Shown here: piece after piece, positions 1 to 8,057 of the stretch | Numbering within the stretch: the first letter of the stretch is position 1 | Layout of the letters: each line of letters begins with the position of its first letter | DNA from: Gammaproteobacteria bacterium | Lineage (GTDB): Bacteria > Pseudomonadota > Gammaproteobacteria > Natronospirales > REEB76 | Assembly: GCA_028871235.1 (NCBI GenBank) | Contig: JAGWNO010000015.1 | Coordinates: forward strand, 1 to 19,689 | DNA length: 19,689 nucleotides | Direction of reading: 5' to 3' | Translations under genes and position numbers: made by a program | The notes under the pieces: generated by a model | Told to the model about the DNA's origin: nothing | Seen by the model: the letters and a program-made list of their open reading frames with translations, nothing else | Databases searched by the model: none

Positions 1-183
1 GATGACCTCGAGGCCGCGGCCGGCGGCGGCGGCGCAGTACTCAAACAACAGGTCCGGGGTGCGGTGCGCGGAGATCACGCGCTGCTCGTAGCCTATGCCC
101 AGCTGATCCAGGGTGGTGGCCGCGTGCTCCAGGGTGTCCCAGTCGGACTTGGAGCCCATGATGACGCCGACAAGTGTCTTCAT
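1..183 (-). CDS. purE: N5-carboxyaminoimidazole ribonucleotide mutase, 5' part (runs off the left edge)
   Basis: PurE moves the carboxylate of N5-CAIR to give CAIR in de novo purine synthesis in the cytoplasm. Only the first 61 codons are here, read on the minus strand from the ATG at 183; the gene continues past base 1. The translation starts MKTLVGVIMGSKSDWDTLEH and contains the family's nucleotide-binding GSxSDW motif (residues 10-15) and the ISAHRTPD active-site stretch (about residues 37-44). Both are diagnostic of class I PurE. No strong ribosome-binding site is visible upstream. It follows darP on the same strand after an 80-base gap. purK is a usual downstream partner but would lie outside the window. 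Confidence 0.93.
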   Translation of the reverse strand, partial: MKTLVGVIMGSKSDWDTLEHAATTLDQLGIGYEQRVISAHRTPDLLFEYCAAAAGRGLEVI

Positions 184-263
184 CGGCGTATTTTACCCGT
201 AGTCTGCCGGCACATAAACCGTTTTGCTGACAAAGACTTGGCGCATCCCATCCCGGATGCGTG

Positions 264-758
264 TCAATCCAGTCCCTGGATGTAGCGGAACAGCTCCCGG
301 ACATACTCGGGCGGGCGGCCGCCGCCGTCTTCCCCGCCTGCCCGGCGCATGAGCCGGCGCAGGTGCTGGCGGTCCGCCTGGGGATAGCGGGCCAGGAACT
401 CGGTGAGCGCAGCATCGCCCTCGGCCAGCAGGCGGTCACGCCAGCGCTGGTTTTCACGGAAGCGCGCCTTCACCGCCCGGTCGGTGCCGCGCAGTTCATC
501 GAGTCGGATGCGGATCGGCTCGGCGTCCAGCCCGCGCATGAGACGGCCGATGTACTGGCGCTGGCGTTTCAACGCCCCGTGACTGGTGATGCGGCGTGCC
601 AGCTGCACGGCGTCGCGCAGCGTGTCCGGTAACGGCAATGCGGCCAGCTGGTCTTGCGGCAACGCCACCAGCTCCTCGCCGAGTTTCTGCAGCGCTTGCA
701 TCTCGCGCTTGAGTTGCGATTTGCTGGGGCCTTCCGGGATGTCGGCGTTGCGGTCCAT
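264..758 (-). CDS. darP: Ribosome-associated protein DarP/YjgA (DUF615)
   Basis: DarP is a small, charged, mostly helical protein that associates with the large ribosomal subunit and assists its late assembly in E. coli. The 164-residue product shows the family pattern: SKSQLKRE near the N-terminus, an ARRI/IGRLMR segment in the middle, RWRDRLLAEGD, then YPQADRQHLRRLMRRA and a C-terminal PPEYVRELFRYIQ. E. coli DarP is 183 residues, so the length fits. An in-frame ATG at 779 would add seven residues. I prefer 758 because neither start has a clear ribosome-binding site and 758 leaves 42 bases rather than 21 between this gene and the divergent pmbA. darP beside pmbA is a common gammaproteobacterial arrangement. 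Confidence 0.9.
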   Translation of the reverse strand: MDRNADIPEGPSKSQLKREMQALQKLGEELVALPQDQLAALPLPDTLRDAVQLARRITSHGALKRQRQYIGRLMRGLDAEPIRIRLDELRGTDRAVKARFRENQRWRDRLLAEGDAALTEFLARYPQADRQHLRRLMRRAGGEDGGGRPPEYVRELFRYIQGLD

Positions 759-800
759 GGGTTTACAATGCGTGTTCATCACCAATGTTCCGGGAACGAC

Positions 801-2150
801 ATGCGCGCCAACGGCAATGATACTACGGGTCCCGGACAGGCTGACCTGGAAGCCATGGTGGCGCAGCTGCTGCGCGCAGCGCGCACCCGGGGAGCCGCTC
901 AGGCGGAGGCGGGCGTGAGCATCGAATCGGGGCTCACCCTGACGGTGCGCATGGGCGAAGTGGAGACGCTGGAGTACCAGCGCGACCGCGGCCTCGGCGT
1001 CACGGTGTATTTCGGCACCCGCAAGGGCTCCGCCAGCACTTCTGATCTCTCGCCGGCCGCCCTGGAGGATACCGTGCGCGCCGCCTGCAGCATCGCCCGT
1101 TACACCGCCGAGGACAGCTGCGCGGGACTGGCGGATGCCGCGCTCATGGCACGGCACGTCCCGGACCTCGATCTCTGCCATCCCTGGGATCTTTCACCGG
1201 CGGCGGCCATCGGGATTGCACGTGACTGTGAAGACGCGGCGCGCGGTTTCGACCGGCGCATCCAGAATTCCGAGGGCGCGACCATCACTTCGCACCGCGG
1301 GCTGCGCGTATACGGCAACAGTCACGGTTTCCTCGGCGGTTACCACAGCACCAGCCACAGTCTGAGCTGCGCGGTGGTGGGCCGGGACGGCAATGGCATG
1401 CAACGCGACTACTGGTACACCACCGCCCGTGATGCCACGCAACTGGAAGCAGCGGAAGCCGTGGGCCGCAGGGCGGCGGAGCGCACCCTGGCACGTCTCG
1501 GTGCCCGCAAGCTCAGCACCCGTCAGGCGCCGGTGCTGTTCACCCCGGAGATGGCGCGCGGCCTGGTCGGTCATTTCCTCGGCGCCATCCGCGGCGGCGC
1601 CCAGTACCGTCAGGCCTCGTTCCTGCTGGATGCGGCGGGTGAACGCGTGTTCCCGGATTTCGTGCAACTCTCCGAACGGCCGCATCTCCGTGGGGCGCTG
1701 GCCAGCGCCGCCTTCGATAATGAAGGCGTCGCCACCCGTGACCGGGAGCTGGTGGATAAAGGCGTGCTGCAGCATTACCTGCTGGACAGTTACGCGGCGC
1801 GCAAACTCAAGCTGCAGACCACCGGTCACGCCGGCGGCGTGCACAATCTGCTGGTGAGTCCCGGTGAACTGGATTTCCCCGGACTGCTCAGACGCATGGG
1901 TACCGGGCTGATGGTCACCGAACTCATGGGTCAGGGAGTGAACGGCGTCACCGGCGACTATTCCCGCGGGGCCGCCGGCTTCTGGGTGGAGCAGGGCGAG
2001 ATCGCACACCCGGTGGAAGAGGTCACCATCGCCGGCAACCTGCGTGACATGTACCGCGGGATCGTGACGCTGGGCGGCGACACGGATGTGCGCGGCAGTG
2101 TACGCACCGGATCCATGCTTATCGACCACATGACCATCGCCGGCGCATGA
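801..2150 (+). CDS. pmbA: Metalloprotease subunit TldE/PmbA
   Basis: PmbA (TldE) pairs with TldD to form a cytoplasmic heterodimeric metalloprotease that degrades unfolded peptides and matures peptides such as microcins in enterobacteria. From the ATG at 801 the product is 449 residues, essentially the length of E. coli PmbA (450). Family features include EVETLEYQRDRGLGVTVYFG near residues 50-70, QNSEGATI in the middle, NEGVATRDRELVDKGVLQHY, and the closing GDTDVRGSVRTGSMLID. No HExxH motif is seen, as expected for the TldE subunit; TldD carries it and is not in this window. GGGAA lies about 5 bases before the ATG. A TACAAT at 764-769 would suit a -10 element, but I see no good -35. The reading frame is open back to 654, but that part is antisense to darP. 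Confidence 0.95.
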   Translation: MRANGNDTTGPGQADLEAMVAQLLRAARTRGAAQAEAGVSIESGLTLTVRMGEVETLEYQRDRGLGVTVYFGTRKGSASTSDLSPAALEDTVRAACSIARYTAEDSCAGLADAALMARHVPDLDLCHPWDLSPAAAIGIARDCEDAARGFDRRIQNSEGATITSHRGLRVYGNSHGFLGGYHSTSHSLSCAVVGRDGNGMQRDYWYTTARDATQLEAAEAVGRRAAERTLARLGARKLSTRQAPVLFTPEMARGLVGHFLGAIRGGAQYRQASFLLDAAGERVFPDFVQLSERPHLRGALASAAFDNEGVATRDRELVDKGVLQHYLLDSYAARKLKLQTTGHAGGVHNLLVSPGELDFPGLLRRMGTGLMVTELMGQGVNGVTGDYSRGAAGFWVEQGEIAHPVEEVTIAGNLRDMYRGIVTLGGDTDVRGSVRTGSMLIDHMTIAGA

Positions 2151-2225
2151 TAACGGCCCATGTTACTGCGGTTTGCTCAATCCTGATATGTTGGCTTTTG
2201 ATGATCACCAATTAGGGGGCGTGTC

Positions 2226-3281
2226 ATGCCGACCATGAAATCCATCCTGTTCGTGTTCACGCTGTTGTTTTCCGGCATGGCCCTGCGAGCCGCGGCCAGC
2301 GCACCACCGGCGATGGCGAATCATCCCATCGCCATCGTCATGCACGGCGGCGCGGGCACCATCCTGCGCAAGGACATGACGCCGCAGATGGAGGCGCGCT
2401 ACCGCGCCTCCCTGAAGACAGCCCTGCAGACCGGTTACGCGGTCCTCAAGAAAGGCGGCACCAGCCTCGACGCGGTGCAGGCGGCCATCCAGGTGCTGGA
2501 GGATTCGCCGCTGTTCAACGCCGGCAAGGGCGCGGTGTTCACCCATGACGGCAAGAACCAGATGGACGCCGCCATCATGGACGGCAAGAGCATGCGCGCC
2601 GGTGCCGTCGCGGATGTGCAGCATATCAGGAACCCCATTGCACTCGCGCGCTTGGTGATGGAGAAAACCCCACATGTGCTGCTGGTGGCGGATGGCGCGG
2701 AGAAATTCGCCCAGAGCCAGGGCATGCAACTCATGCCGGCCGGTTATTTCTACACCAAGCCGCGCTGGCAGGAACTGCAGCGTGCGCTGCAGGCGGAAAA
2801 GCGGGGCAGGAAGAGTCTCGCCCTTGAGGAGAATTACCCCGGCACCACCGCCCAGGGCTTCGGCACCGTGGGCGCGGTGGCGGTAGACCGCTACGGCAAT
2901 ATCGCCGCCGGCACTTCCACCGGCGGCCTCACCAACAAGCTGGACGGCCGCGTGGGGGATTCCCCCATTCCCGGTGACGGTACCTATGCCAACAACCTCA
3001 CCTGCGGAGCCTCAGGCACCGGTACCGGCGAATACTACATGGAACTGAATCTCACCAAGGACGTGTCCGACCTGATGGAATACCGGGGCTGGAGTCTGAA
3101 ACGGGCGGTGGATTACGAGATCCACGACAAGCTGGTGAAATTCGGTGGCGAGAACTCGGGCGGTCTGATTGCGCTCGACCGGCAGGGCGAGATCGTCACT
3201 GCCTTCAACACCGCGGGCATGTACCGCGGCTATATCGATACTCATGGGAACCTGGTGGTGAAGATCTTCAGGGATGAATGA
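2226..3281 (+). CDS. Isoaspartyl peptidase/L-asparaginase (Ntn hydrolase, family T2) with signal peptide
   Basis: This is a plant-type asparaginase/isoaspartyl peptidase (IaaA-like), which autocleaves and uses the exposed Thr to hydrolyse isoaspartyl dipeptides or asparagine. The 351-residue precursor has HGGAGT (40-45), DAVQAAIQVLEDSPLFNAG (82-100), the cleavage/nucleophile motif GTVGAVAVD with Thr214, and the substrate-binding TSTGG, GRVGD (Arg242, Asp245) and SGTGTGE segments. The N-terminus has a Lys followed by a hydrophobic stretch (ILFVFTLLFSGMAL) and Ala-rich cleavage options (after Ala26 or Ala31), so export to the periplasm is likely. AGGGGG six bases before the ATG supports the start at 2226. 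A paralogue follows after only a few bases, so the two probably share a transcript. Substrate preference cannot be read from sequence. Confidence 0.92.
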   Translation: MPTMKSILFVFTLLFSGMALRAAASAPPAMANHPIAIVMHGGAGTILRKDMTPQMEARYRASLKTALQTGYAVLKKGGTSLDAVQAAIQVLEDSPLFNAGKGAVFTHDGKNQMDAAIMDGKSMRAGAVADVQHIRNPIALARLVMEKTPHVLLVADGAEKFAQSQGMQLMPAGYFYTKPRWQELQRALQAEKRGRKSLALEENYPGTTAQGFGTVGAVAVDRYGNIAAGTSTGGLTNKLDGRVGDSPIPGDGTYANNLTCGASGTGTGEYYMELNLTKDVSDLMEYRGWSLKRAVDYEIHDKLVKFGGENSGGLIALDRQGEIVTAFNTAGMYRGYIDTHGNLVVKIFRDE

Positions 3282-3299
3282 ACCAGGCGCGTGGATAAA

Positions 3300-4148
3300 A
3301 TGCATCTCGCCATCCTGGTGCATGGCGGCGCGGGTGAAGTCAGCGCCGCCAGCCTTGAAGACAGGCAGCGGGGTTGCCATGCTGCGGCGGCCGCGGGCTA
3401 TGCGGTCCTGAAGCAGGGTGGCGGCGCGGTGGATGCGGTGCAAGCGGCGGTGGCGGTGCTGGAGGACAACCCGCTGTTCAACGCCGGTACCGGATCGACC
3501 CTGAACCGCGAGGGCCGGGTGGAGACCGATGCCGCCATCATGGACGGCGCCACATTAAAAGCCGGCGCGGTGGCGGCAGTGAGCGGTATCCGCAATCCCA
3601 TCCGCCTGGCCCGCAGGGTGATGGATTCGAGCCGCCATATCCTGTTGGCGGCGGAAGGCGCCTTGCGGTTTGCGCGCCAGCAGGGCATCGAGGTCTGTGA
3701 TCCCCGGGAGCTGGTGGTGCCGGGACAGCGCACCCGCTGGGAACGCGAGCACGGCACCGTGGGCGCGGTGGCGCTGGACAGCCATGGCCGGCTTGCCGCC
3801 GCTACCTCTACCGGCGGCATCTTCGACAAGCTGCCGGGGCGCGTGGGCGACACGCCGCTCATCGGCTGCGGCACGTATGCCGACGCCCGTGGTGCCGTGT
3901 CCTGCACCGGTCACGGCGAGGACATCATCCGCACCACGCTGGCGCGCAGCGCGGTGCATTTGCTGGAGCAAGGGCTGGATGCCCCGGCCGCCGCAGAACT
4001 CGCCATCCGGCATTTCGTGGACATGACCCATAGTGAAGCCGGGCTCATCATGCTGGATCACCAGGGACGCATGGGGTATGCGCGCAGCACCACGCACCTG
4101 CCGGTTTGCGGGATGACTGCAGACGGCACGCTGATCTCCGCAGCGTGA
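3300..4148 (+). CDS. Isoaspartyl peptidase/L-asparaginase (Ntn hydrolase, family T2), cytoplasmic paralogue
   Basis: This is the second T2-family asparaginase/isoaspartyl peptidase in tandem. It shares the order HGGAGE, YAVLKQGGGAVDAVQAA, VLEDNPLFNAGTGS, EHGTVGAVALD (nucleophile Thr153 counted from the ATG at 3300), ATSTGG, GRVGDTPLIGCGTYAD and a final SCTGHGE. It has no signal peptide, so it should act in the cytoplasm on isoaspartyl dipeptides from protein turnover. At 282 residues it is shorter than its neighbour, mainly in the N-terminus and in the linker before the nucleophile, which is autolytically processed. A GTG at 3291 is an alternative start adding three residues; neither start has a convincing ribosome-binding site. 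The similarity of the two genes points to an old tandem duplication. Confidence 0.92.
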   Translation: MHLAILVHGGAGEVSAASLEDRQRGCHAAAAAGYAVLKQGGGAVDAVQAAVAVLEDNPLFNAGTGSTLNREGRVETDAAIMDGATLKAGAVAAVSGIRNPIRLARRVMDSSRHILLAAEGALRFARQQGIEVCDPRELVVPGQRTRWEREHGTVGAVALDSHGRLAAATSTGGIFDKLPGRVGDTPLIGCGTYADARGAVSCTGHGEDIIRTTLARSAVHLLEQGLDAPAAAELAIRHFVDMTHSEAGLIMLDHQGRMGYARSTTHLPVCGMTADGTLISAA

Positions 4149-4290
4149 GGGCCCAGTACACCGCCAGTCGGCGCCGCTCCGGGTTTCCTGCAAGCTGACC
4201 GGCAAGTGATATATATAAGGTGGCGTCATAACCGCGGCCGCCCCATAATCACAGCTCACCCGGAACAGCCGCTGCCCGCGATATTTGAAC

Positions 4291-4905
4291 ATGGATAACA
4301 ACCTCATCGCTCTCGCCATGACCGGCGCTTCCGGCGCCCAATACGGGCTGCGGCTGCTGGAATTGCTGCTCAAGGCGGAGCGGCGCGTGCATCTCATGCT
4401 GTCGAAACCGGCGCAGCTGGTCATCAACATGGAGACCGACCTGAAGCTGCCGGGACGCCTCCAGGATGTGGAGCAGCTGCTGAGCGAGCGTTACGCTGCG
4501 CAGGCGGGACAGCTGCGCGTGTACGGCCCGGAGCAGTGGACTGCGCCCATGGCCAGCGGTTCCGGCGGCGGCCGCGCCATGGTGATCTGCCCGTGCAGCA
4601 TGGCCACGCTGGCGGCGGTGGCGGTGGGCGCCAGCCGCAGCCTCATCGAACGCGCCGCGGACGTCATGTTGAAGGAGCAGCGCAAGCTGATCCTGGTGCC
4701 GCGGGAGACGCCGTTCTCGGCCCTGCATCTGCAGAACATGCTGACACTCGCGCGCCTCGGCGTGGTCATCCTGCCGGCCAATCCGGGTTTCTACCATCTG
4801 CCGGCGCGGGTGGAGGACCTGGTGGACTTCATCGTGGCGCGCGTGCTCGATCATCTGGATGTCCCCCACAAGCTGGTGCCGCGCTGGGGCGAAGCCGAGA
4901 CCTGA
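4291..4905 (+). CDS. ubiX: Flavin prenyltransferase UbiX
   Basis: UbiX transfers a dimethylallyl group to reduced FMN, making the prenylated FMN cofactor of UbiD-type decarboxylases. UbiD decarboxylates 3-octaprenyl-4-hydroxybenzoate in ubiquinone synthesis. The 204-residue product has the FMN-binding MTGASGAQYGLRLLE near residues 10-24, the CPCSMATLAAVAVG stretch in the middle, the KLILVPRETPFSALHLQNM segment and ILPANPGFYHLP, all hallmarks of the family. The ATG at 4291 is preferred; a TTG at 4285 is in frame and no strong ribosome-binding site is visible. The 142 bases upstream hold an AT-rich TGATATATATAAGG at about 4208-4221 that may belong to a promoter, without a clear -35. The LON-domain gene follows after 15 bases, so they are probably co-transcribed. 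No ubiD is in the window. Confidence 0.95.
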   Translation: MDNNLIALAMTGASGAQYGLRLLELLLKAERRVHLMLSKPAQLVINMETDLKLPGRLQDVEQLLSERYAAQAGQLRVYGPEQWTAPMASGSGGGRAMVICPCSMATLAAVAVGASRSLIERAADVMLKEQRKLILVPRETPFSALHLQNMLTLARLGVVILPANPGFYHLPARVEDLVDFIVARVLDHLDVPHKLVPRWGEAET

Positions 4906-4920
4906 GGGTGAATCAGCCGC

Positions 4921-5508
4921 ATGGCAGAACTCCCGCTGTTTCCGCTGCACACGGTGCTGTTCCCGGGCGGGCCATTGCCGCTGCGGATCTTTGAAACCCG
5001 TTATCTCGACATGCTGAGCCGCTGCCTCAGGAACGATCAGGGTTTCGGCGTGTGCCTCATCGAGCAGGGCCGCGGCAGCGTGCCGGCGCGCACTCACACG
5101 GTCGGCACGCTGGCGCACATCCGCGACTGGAGCAGCGGTGCCGACGGACTGCTGAACATCCTGACCGTCGGCGGGCAACGTTTCCGTGTGCATCGGGTGC
5201 GCATCCAACACGACGGCCTCAACATCGCCGAAGTGGAGTGGTTGGCGGAGGAAACGCCGCTGCCCTTGCCGCCCGAATCCCGGCCGCTGGCTGAATTGCT
5301 GCGCGGCATCCTGGAGCAGCATGCGCAACGCTACGCGGCGATCACGCCGGCTTACGCGGATGCGTCCTGGGTGGGTTACCGTCTCGCCGAGGTACTGCCG
5401 CTGGCGCTGCCGCAGCGGCAGTACCTGCTGGAGGTCGCCGACGCACGCTTGCGGTTGGATAGCATCGGCACGCTGGTGCAGGCGCTGCGGCCGGCAACCG
5501 CGGGATGA
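4921..5508 (+). CDS. Stand-alone LON substrate-binding domain protein (peptidase S16 N-terminal-like)
   Basis: The 195-residue product resembles only the N-terminal substrate-recognition domain of Lon: LPLFPLHTVLFPGGPLPLRIFETRYLDM in the first 35 residues, followed by GFGVCLIEQG, GTLAHIRDW and the GGQRFRVHRV strand segments, then a helical C-terminal part. No AAA+ ATPase or Ser-Lys protease domain follows, and the frame ends cleanly, so this is the known small single-domain family, not a truncated Lon. Its function is unsettled; protein binding is the usual guess. It begins 15 bases after ubiX and ends 18 bases before the convergent gene at 5527. The ATG at 4921 begins the family's conserved start. 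Confidence 0.88.
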   Translation: MAELPLFPLHTVLFPGGPLPLRIFETRYLDMLSRCLRNDQGFGVCLIEQGRGSVPARTHTVGTLAHIRDWSSGADGLLNILTVGGQRFRVHRVRIQHDGLNIAEVEWLAEETPLPLPPESRPLAELLRGILEQHAQRYAAITPAYADASWVGYRLAEVLPLALPQRQYLLEVADARLRLDSIGTLVQALRPATAG

Positions 5509-5526
5509 AACAACCCGCGATCACCG

Positions 5527-5982
5527 TCAATTATTGCCCCACAGAGCGTCCGGATTGACGTCGTCGGTGACCAGGTCATTGGTTTCGCGCAGCCGCCGCG
5601 ACAGGATTTCCGCCAGCGAGTGGTAGAAGCGCCCGGCGAACCCCGTATCCCGCGTGGTGAAATCGTGTATCTGGCCGTGACTGATGATCACCGCCAGCGT
5701 TTCCTGTCCGTACGCCACTACGCCGGCGCTGGCCGGCTGGCCCTCGATGAAGGACATGTCGCCGAAGATGGCGCCGGGACCGGCGTGTGTCAGATCCACC
5801 ATGAAACCGTCGTGGTCGCGCTGCACCTTCACCTCGCCTTGCACGATGATGAAGATATCGGTCTGCTCCTCACCTTGCCGGATGAGCGCGGCATCCGGTT
5901 TGTAGGCTTTGCGTTCCGCCGCCTTCAGCAGCGCCTGGTATTCGTCCTCCTTGAGGTACTTGAACACTTTGAGCATGGCCAT
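5527..5982 (-). CDS. Single-domain cyclic nucleotide-binding-fold protein (no DNA-binding domain)
   Basis: The 151-residue product has one cNMP-binding fold: a helical start, the AALIRQGEEQTDIFIIVQGEVKV beta-roll (31-53), the phosphate-binding cassette region GAIFGDMSFIEGQPASAGVV (70-89) and a C-terminal helix with HSLAEILSRRLRETN. No helix-turn-helix follows, so it is not a CRP/FNR-type regulator; it may be a sensor or adaptor subunit. In E. coli CRP the cassette reads GE...RS with Glu72 and Arg82 contacting cAMP. Here the matching positions are Asp75 and Ala84, so ordinary cAMP binding is doubtful. GGAGGG seven bases before the ATG at 5982 fixes the start; an in-frame GTG at 6006 is less likely. 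It lies 70 bases after hemL on the same strand. Confidence 0.85.
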   Translation of the reverse strand: MAMLKVFKYLKEDEYQALLKAAERKAYKPDAALIRQGEEQTDIFIIVQGEVKVQRDHDGFMVDLTHAGPGAIFGDMSFIEGQPASAGVVAYGQETLAVIISHGQIHDFTTRDTGFAGRFYHSLAEILSRRLRETNDLVTDDVNPDALWGNN

Positions 5983-6052
5983 GGCCGCACCCTCCGATGC
6001 CAGCACCGGACCCGAACAGCTGGAAAAATACTGCGCCTAATCCGCGTGGCTG

Positions 6053-7336
6053 TCACCTGTCGGCAAGCGTGCGGAACACCCGCTGCGCCGCAGCGACTGT
6101 GGTTTCGATGTCCGCGTCGCTGTGCGCCGTGGACAGGAAGCCCGCTTCGTAGGCGGAGGGTGCGAAGTACACGCCCTCTGCCAGCATGCCGTGGAAGAAG
6201 CGCCGGAAGCGCGCCACGTCGCAGGCCATCACCTGGGCATAACCAGTGACCGCCGGCGCGTCGGTGAAAAACAGTCCGAACATGCCGCACACCTGGTTGG
6301 TGGTGAGAGGGATCCCGGCTGTCCGCGCCGCCGCCTGCAGGCCCTCCACCAGCTGACGGGTGCGCTGCTGCAGCTGCGCATGGAAGCCCGGTGCATCGAG
6401 CAGTTCCAGCATGGCCACGCCCGCCGCCATGGCCAGCGGATTGCCCGACAAGGTGCCGGCCTGATACACGGGACCGAGCGGCGCAAGTTGCTCCATGATG
6501 TCGCGCCGCCCGCCGCAGGCGCCCACCGGCATGCCGCCGCCGATGATCTTGCCGAGAGTGGTGAGATCCGGGCGGATGCCGTAGACGGCCTGAGCGCCGC
6601 CGTGCGCCACCCGGAAACCGGTCATCACTTCGTCGAAGATCAGCACGCTGCCGTGCCGCGTGCACAGTTCCCGCAGTGTCTCCAGGAACCCCGGCAGCGG
6701 CGGTACGCAGTTCATGTTGCCGGCCACCGGCTCCACGATGACAGCGGCGATCTGCCTGCCGGATTGATCGAAGGCCTCGCGTACCGCGGCGGCGTCGTTA
6801 TAGGGCAGCGTGAGCGTGAGTGCGGCCAGCGCCGCGGGCACGCCGGCGGAACCGGGCACACCCAGAGTGAGCGCGCCGGAACCGGCTTTCACCAGCAGTG
6901 AATCGGAATGGCCGTGGTAGCAGCCCTCGAACTTCACGATGGTATCGCGGCCGGTGAAACCACGCGCCAGGCGAATGGCGCTCATGGTGGCCTCGGTGCC
7001 GGAATTCACCATGCGCACCAGTTCGATGGCGGGCATGCACGCGCAGATGCGCCGCGCCAGCTGCGTCTCGATTTTTGTGGGCGCGCCGAAACTCAGGCCC
7101 TGCTTCGCGGTCTCCCGCACCGCGCTGAGCACATGCGGATGCGCGTGGCCCGCCACCATGGGTCCCCAGGAACCGACATAATCGATGTAGCGGCGACCGT
7201 CACTGTCATACAGATAGGCGCCTTGCGCCCGTTCGATGAACAGCGGTTCTCCGCCCACGCCCTTGAAGGCGCGCACCGGAGAATTGACGCCGCCGGGGAT
7301 GTAACGCTGGGCTTCCGCAAACAGTTTTGATGTCAC
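6053..7336 (-). CDS. hemL: Glutamate-1-semialdehyde 2,1-aminomutase
   Basis: HemL converts glutamate-1-semialdehyde to 5-aminolevulinate, the second step of the C5 route to heme, in the cytoplasm with PLP. The product is 427 residues from the GTG at 7336 (E. coli HemL has 426). It shows RYIPGGVNSPVRAF at 11-24, NSGTEATMSAIRLAR at 111-125, the PLP-aspartate region FDEVMTGFRVA (234-244) and the Schiff-base lysine Lys263 in LGKIIGGGMPVGA. The GTG start is chosen because GAGAG lies 7 bases upstream and the next residues, TSKLFAEAQ, match the family start. The frame stays open further upstream but without family similarity. It follows thiE after 88 bases, an arrangement seen in other gammaproteobacteria. 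Confidence 0.96.
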   Translation of the reverse strand: MTSKLFAEAQRYIPGGVNSPVRAFKGVGGEPLFIERAQGAYLYDSDGRRYIDYVGSWGPMVAGHAHPHVLSAVRETAKQGLSFGAPTKIETQLARRICACMPAIELVRMVNSGTEATMSAIRLARGFTGRDTIVKFEGCYHGHSDSLLVKAGSGALTLGVPGSAGVPAALAALTLTLPYNDAAAVREAFDQSGRQIAAVIVEPVAGNMNCVPPLPGFLETLRELCTRHGSVLIFDEVMTGFRVAHGGAQAVYGIRPDLTTLGKIIGGGMPVGACGGRRDIMEQLAPLGPVYQAGTLSGNPLAMAAGVAMLELLDAPGFHAQLQQRTRQLVEGLQAAARTAGIPLTTNQVCGMFGLFFTDAPAVTGYAQVMACDVARFRRFFHGMLAEGVYFAPSAYEAGFLSTAHSDADIETTVAAAQRVFRTLADR

Positions 7337-7424
7337 GCTGTCACTCTCTTTGTCCAGGGCGTCTGCGGGCGGGAGCGGCGCTACTCGCTGCGAGCACCCG
7401 CGATCGGGACGGCCGTTGCCCTGT

Positions 7425-8057
7425 TTATTTGAACAGCCGCGCGTAGCGCCGCGCGGTATCCTCCACATCCTTGGCCGCAAACAGCCCGCTGATCACCGCC
7501 AGCATATCGGCACCGGCCTTGATCAGCGCCGCGCCATTATCCGGCGTGATGCCGCCGATGGCGCATACCGGCACGCTTAATTGCAGGCGTGCCTGTGCCA
7601 ACAGCGCCGGCGGTGCAAGCACGGCGCCCGGTTTGGTGGGTGAAGGGAAGAAACCGCCGAAGGCGACATAATCGGCGCCCTGGTGGGCGGCGCTTACGGC
7701 GCGCGCCATCGAGTCGTAGCAGGACACGCCGATGATGGCGCGGGGACCGAGCTGCACGCGCGCCTCGTTTAAGGAGATATCGTCCCTGCCCAGGTGCACG
7801 CCGTCAGCAGCCAGACTCGCTGCCAGATCCACTGCATCGTTGATGATGAGCGGTACGCCGTGGTCGCGGCACAGGTCCAGCAGCGCGCGCGCCTGCTGGC
7901 GGCAGGCTTGCGTGTCTGCTGACTTGTCGCGGTACTGCACCAGCCGCGCACCGCCGCGGATGGCCGCTGCCACTGCCGCCAGTAATGCGTCTCCCGGAGT
8001 GAGTGCGGCATCGGTGAGTGCGTACAGGCCGCGTAATGTCTGTGAGTGCGCACTCAT
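7425..8057 (-). CDS. thiE: Thiamine-phosphate synthase
   Basis: ThiE joins HMP pyrophosphate and the thiazole phosphate to give thiamine monophosphate in the cytoplasm. The 210-residue TIM-barrel product contains GLYALTD at the start, ARLVQYRDK (substrate phosphate/Mg region), IINDAVDLA, GVHLGRDD, GVSCYDS, the flexible-loop FGGFFPSPTKPGA and the C-terminal phosphate-binding AIGGITPDN and ADMLAVISGLF. The ATG at 8057 overlaps the stop of thiD by the four bases ATGA, so the two are almost certainly translationally coupled. ThiD supplies HMP-PP, the substrate of ThiE, which fits the coupling. The remaining thiamine genes (thiC, thiG, thiS) are not in the window, and I see no TPP riboswitch upstream of thiD. 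Confidence 0.96.
   Translation of the reverse strand: MSAHSQTLRGLYALTDAALTPGDALLAAVAAAIRGGARLVQYRDKSADTQACRQQARALLDLCRDHGVPLIINDAVDLAASLAADGVHLGRDDISLNEARVQLGPRAIIGVSCYDSMARAVSAAHQGADYVAFGGFFPSPTKPGAVLAPPALLAQARLQLSVPVCAIGGITPDNGAALIKAGADMLAVISGLFAAKDVEDTARRYARLFK

Noticed and set aside
264..1181. Minus-strand open frame extending darP to 305 residues.
   Set aside because: The extra N-terminal part runs antisense through the pmbA coding sequence and has no family similarity; DarP proteins are about 160-185 residues.
1194..2129. Long minus-strand open frame (311 residues) within pmbA.
   Set aside because: It is antisense to a clearly conserved gene and typical of GC-rich codon bias. The same applies to the long frames opposite ubiX/LON (4249-5328), ubiV/ubiT (10353-11612), fabA/fabB (12347-13744), ilvE (16539-17906) and ahcY (17936-19609).
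2198..2211. TTGATGATCACCAA upstream of the first asparaginase gene resembles an FNR box.
   Set aside because: The right half breaks the TCA core, and the site lies 15-28 bases before the ATG, too close for an activating position. No matching -10 is seen.
7337..7480. In-frame N-terminal extension of hemL up to 7480.
   Set aside because: The extension has no resemblance to HemL N-termini, overlaps the thiE 3' end, and the GTG at 7336 has a good ribosome-binding site and the family's start sequence.
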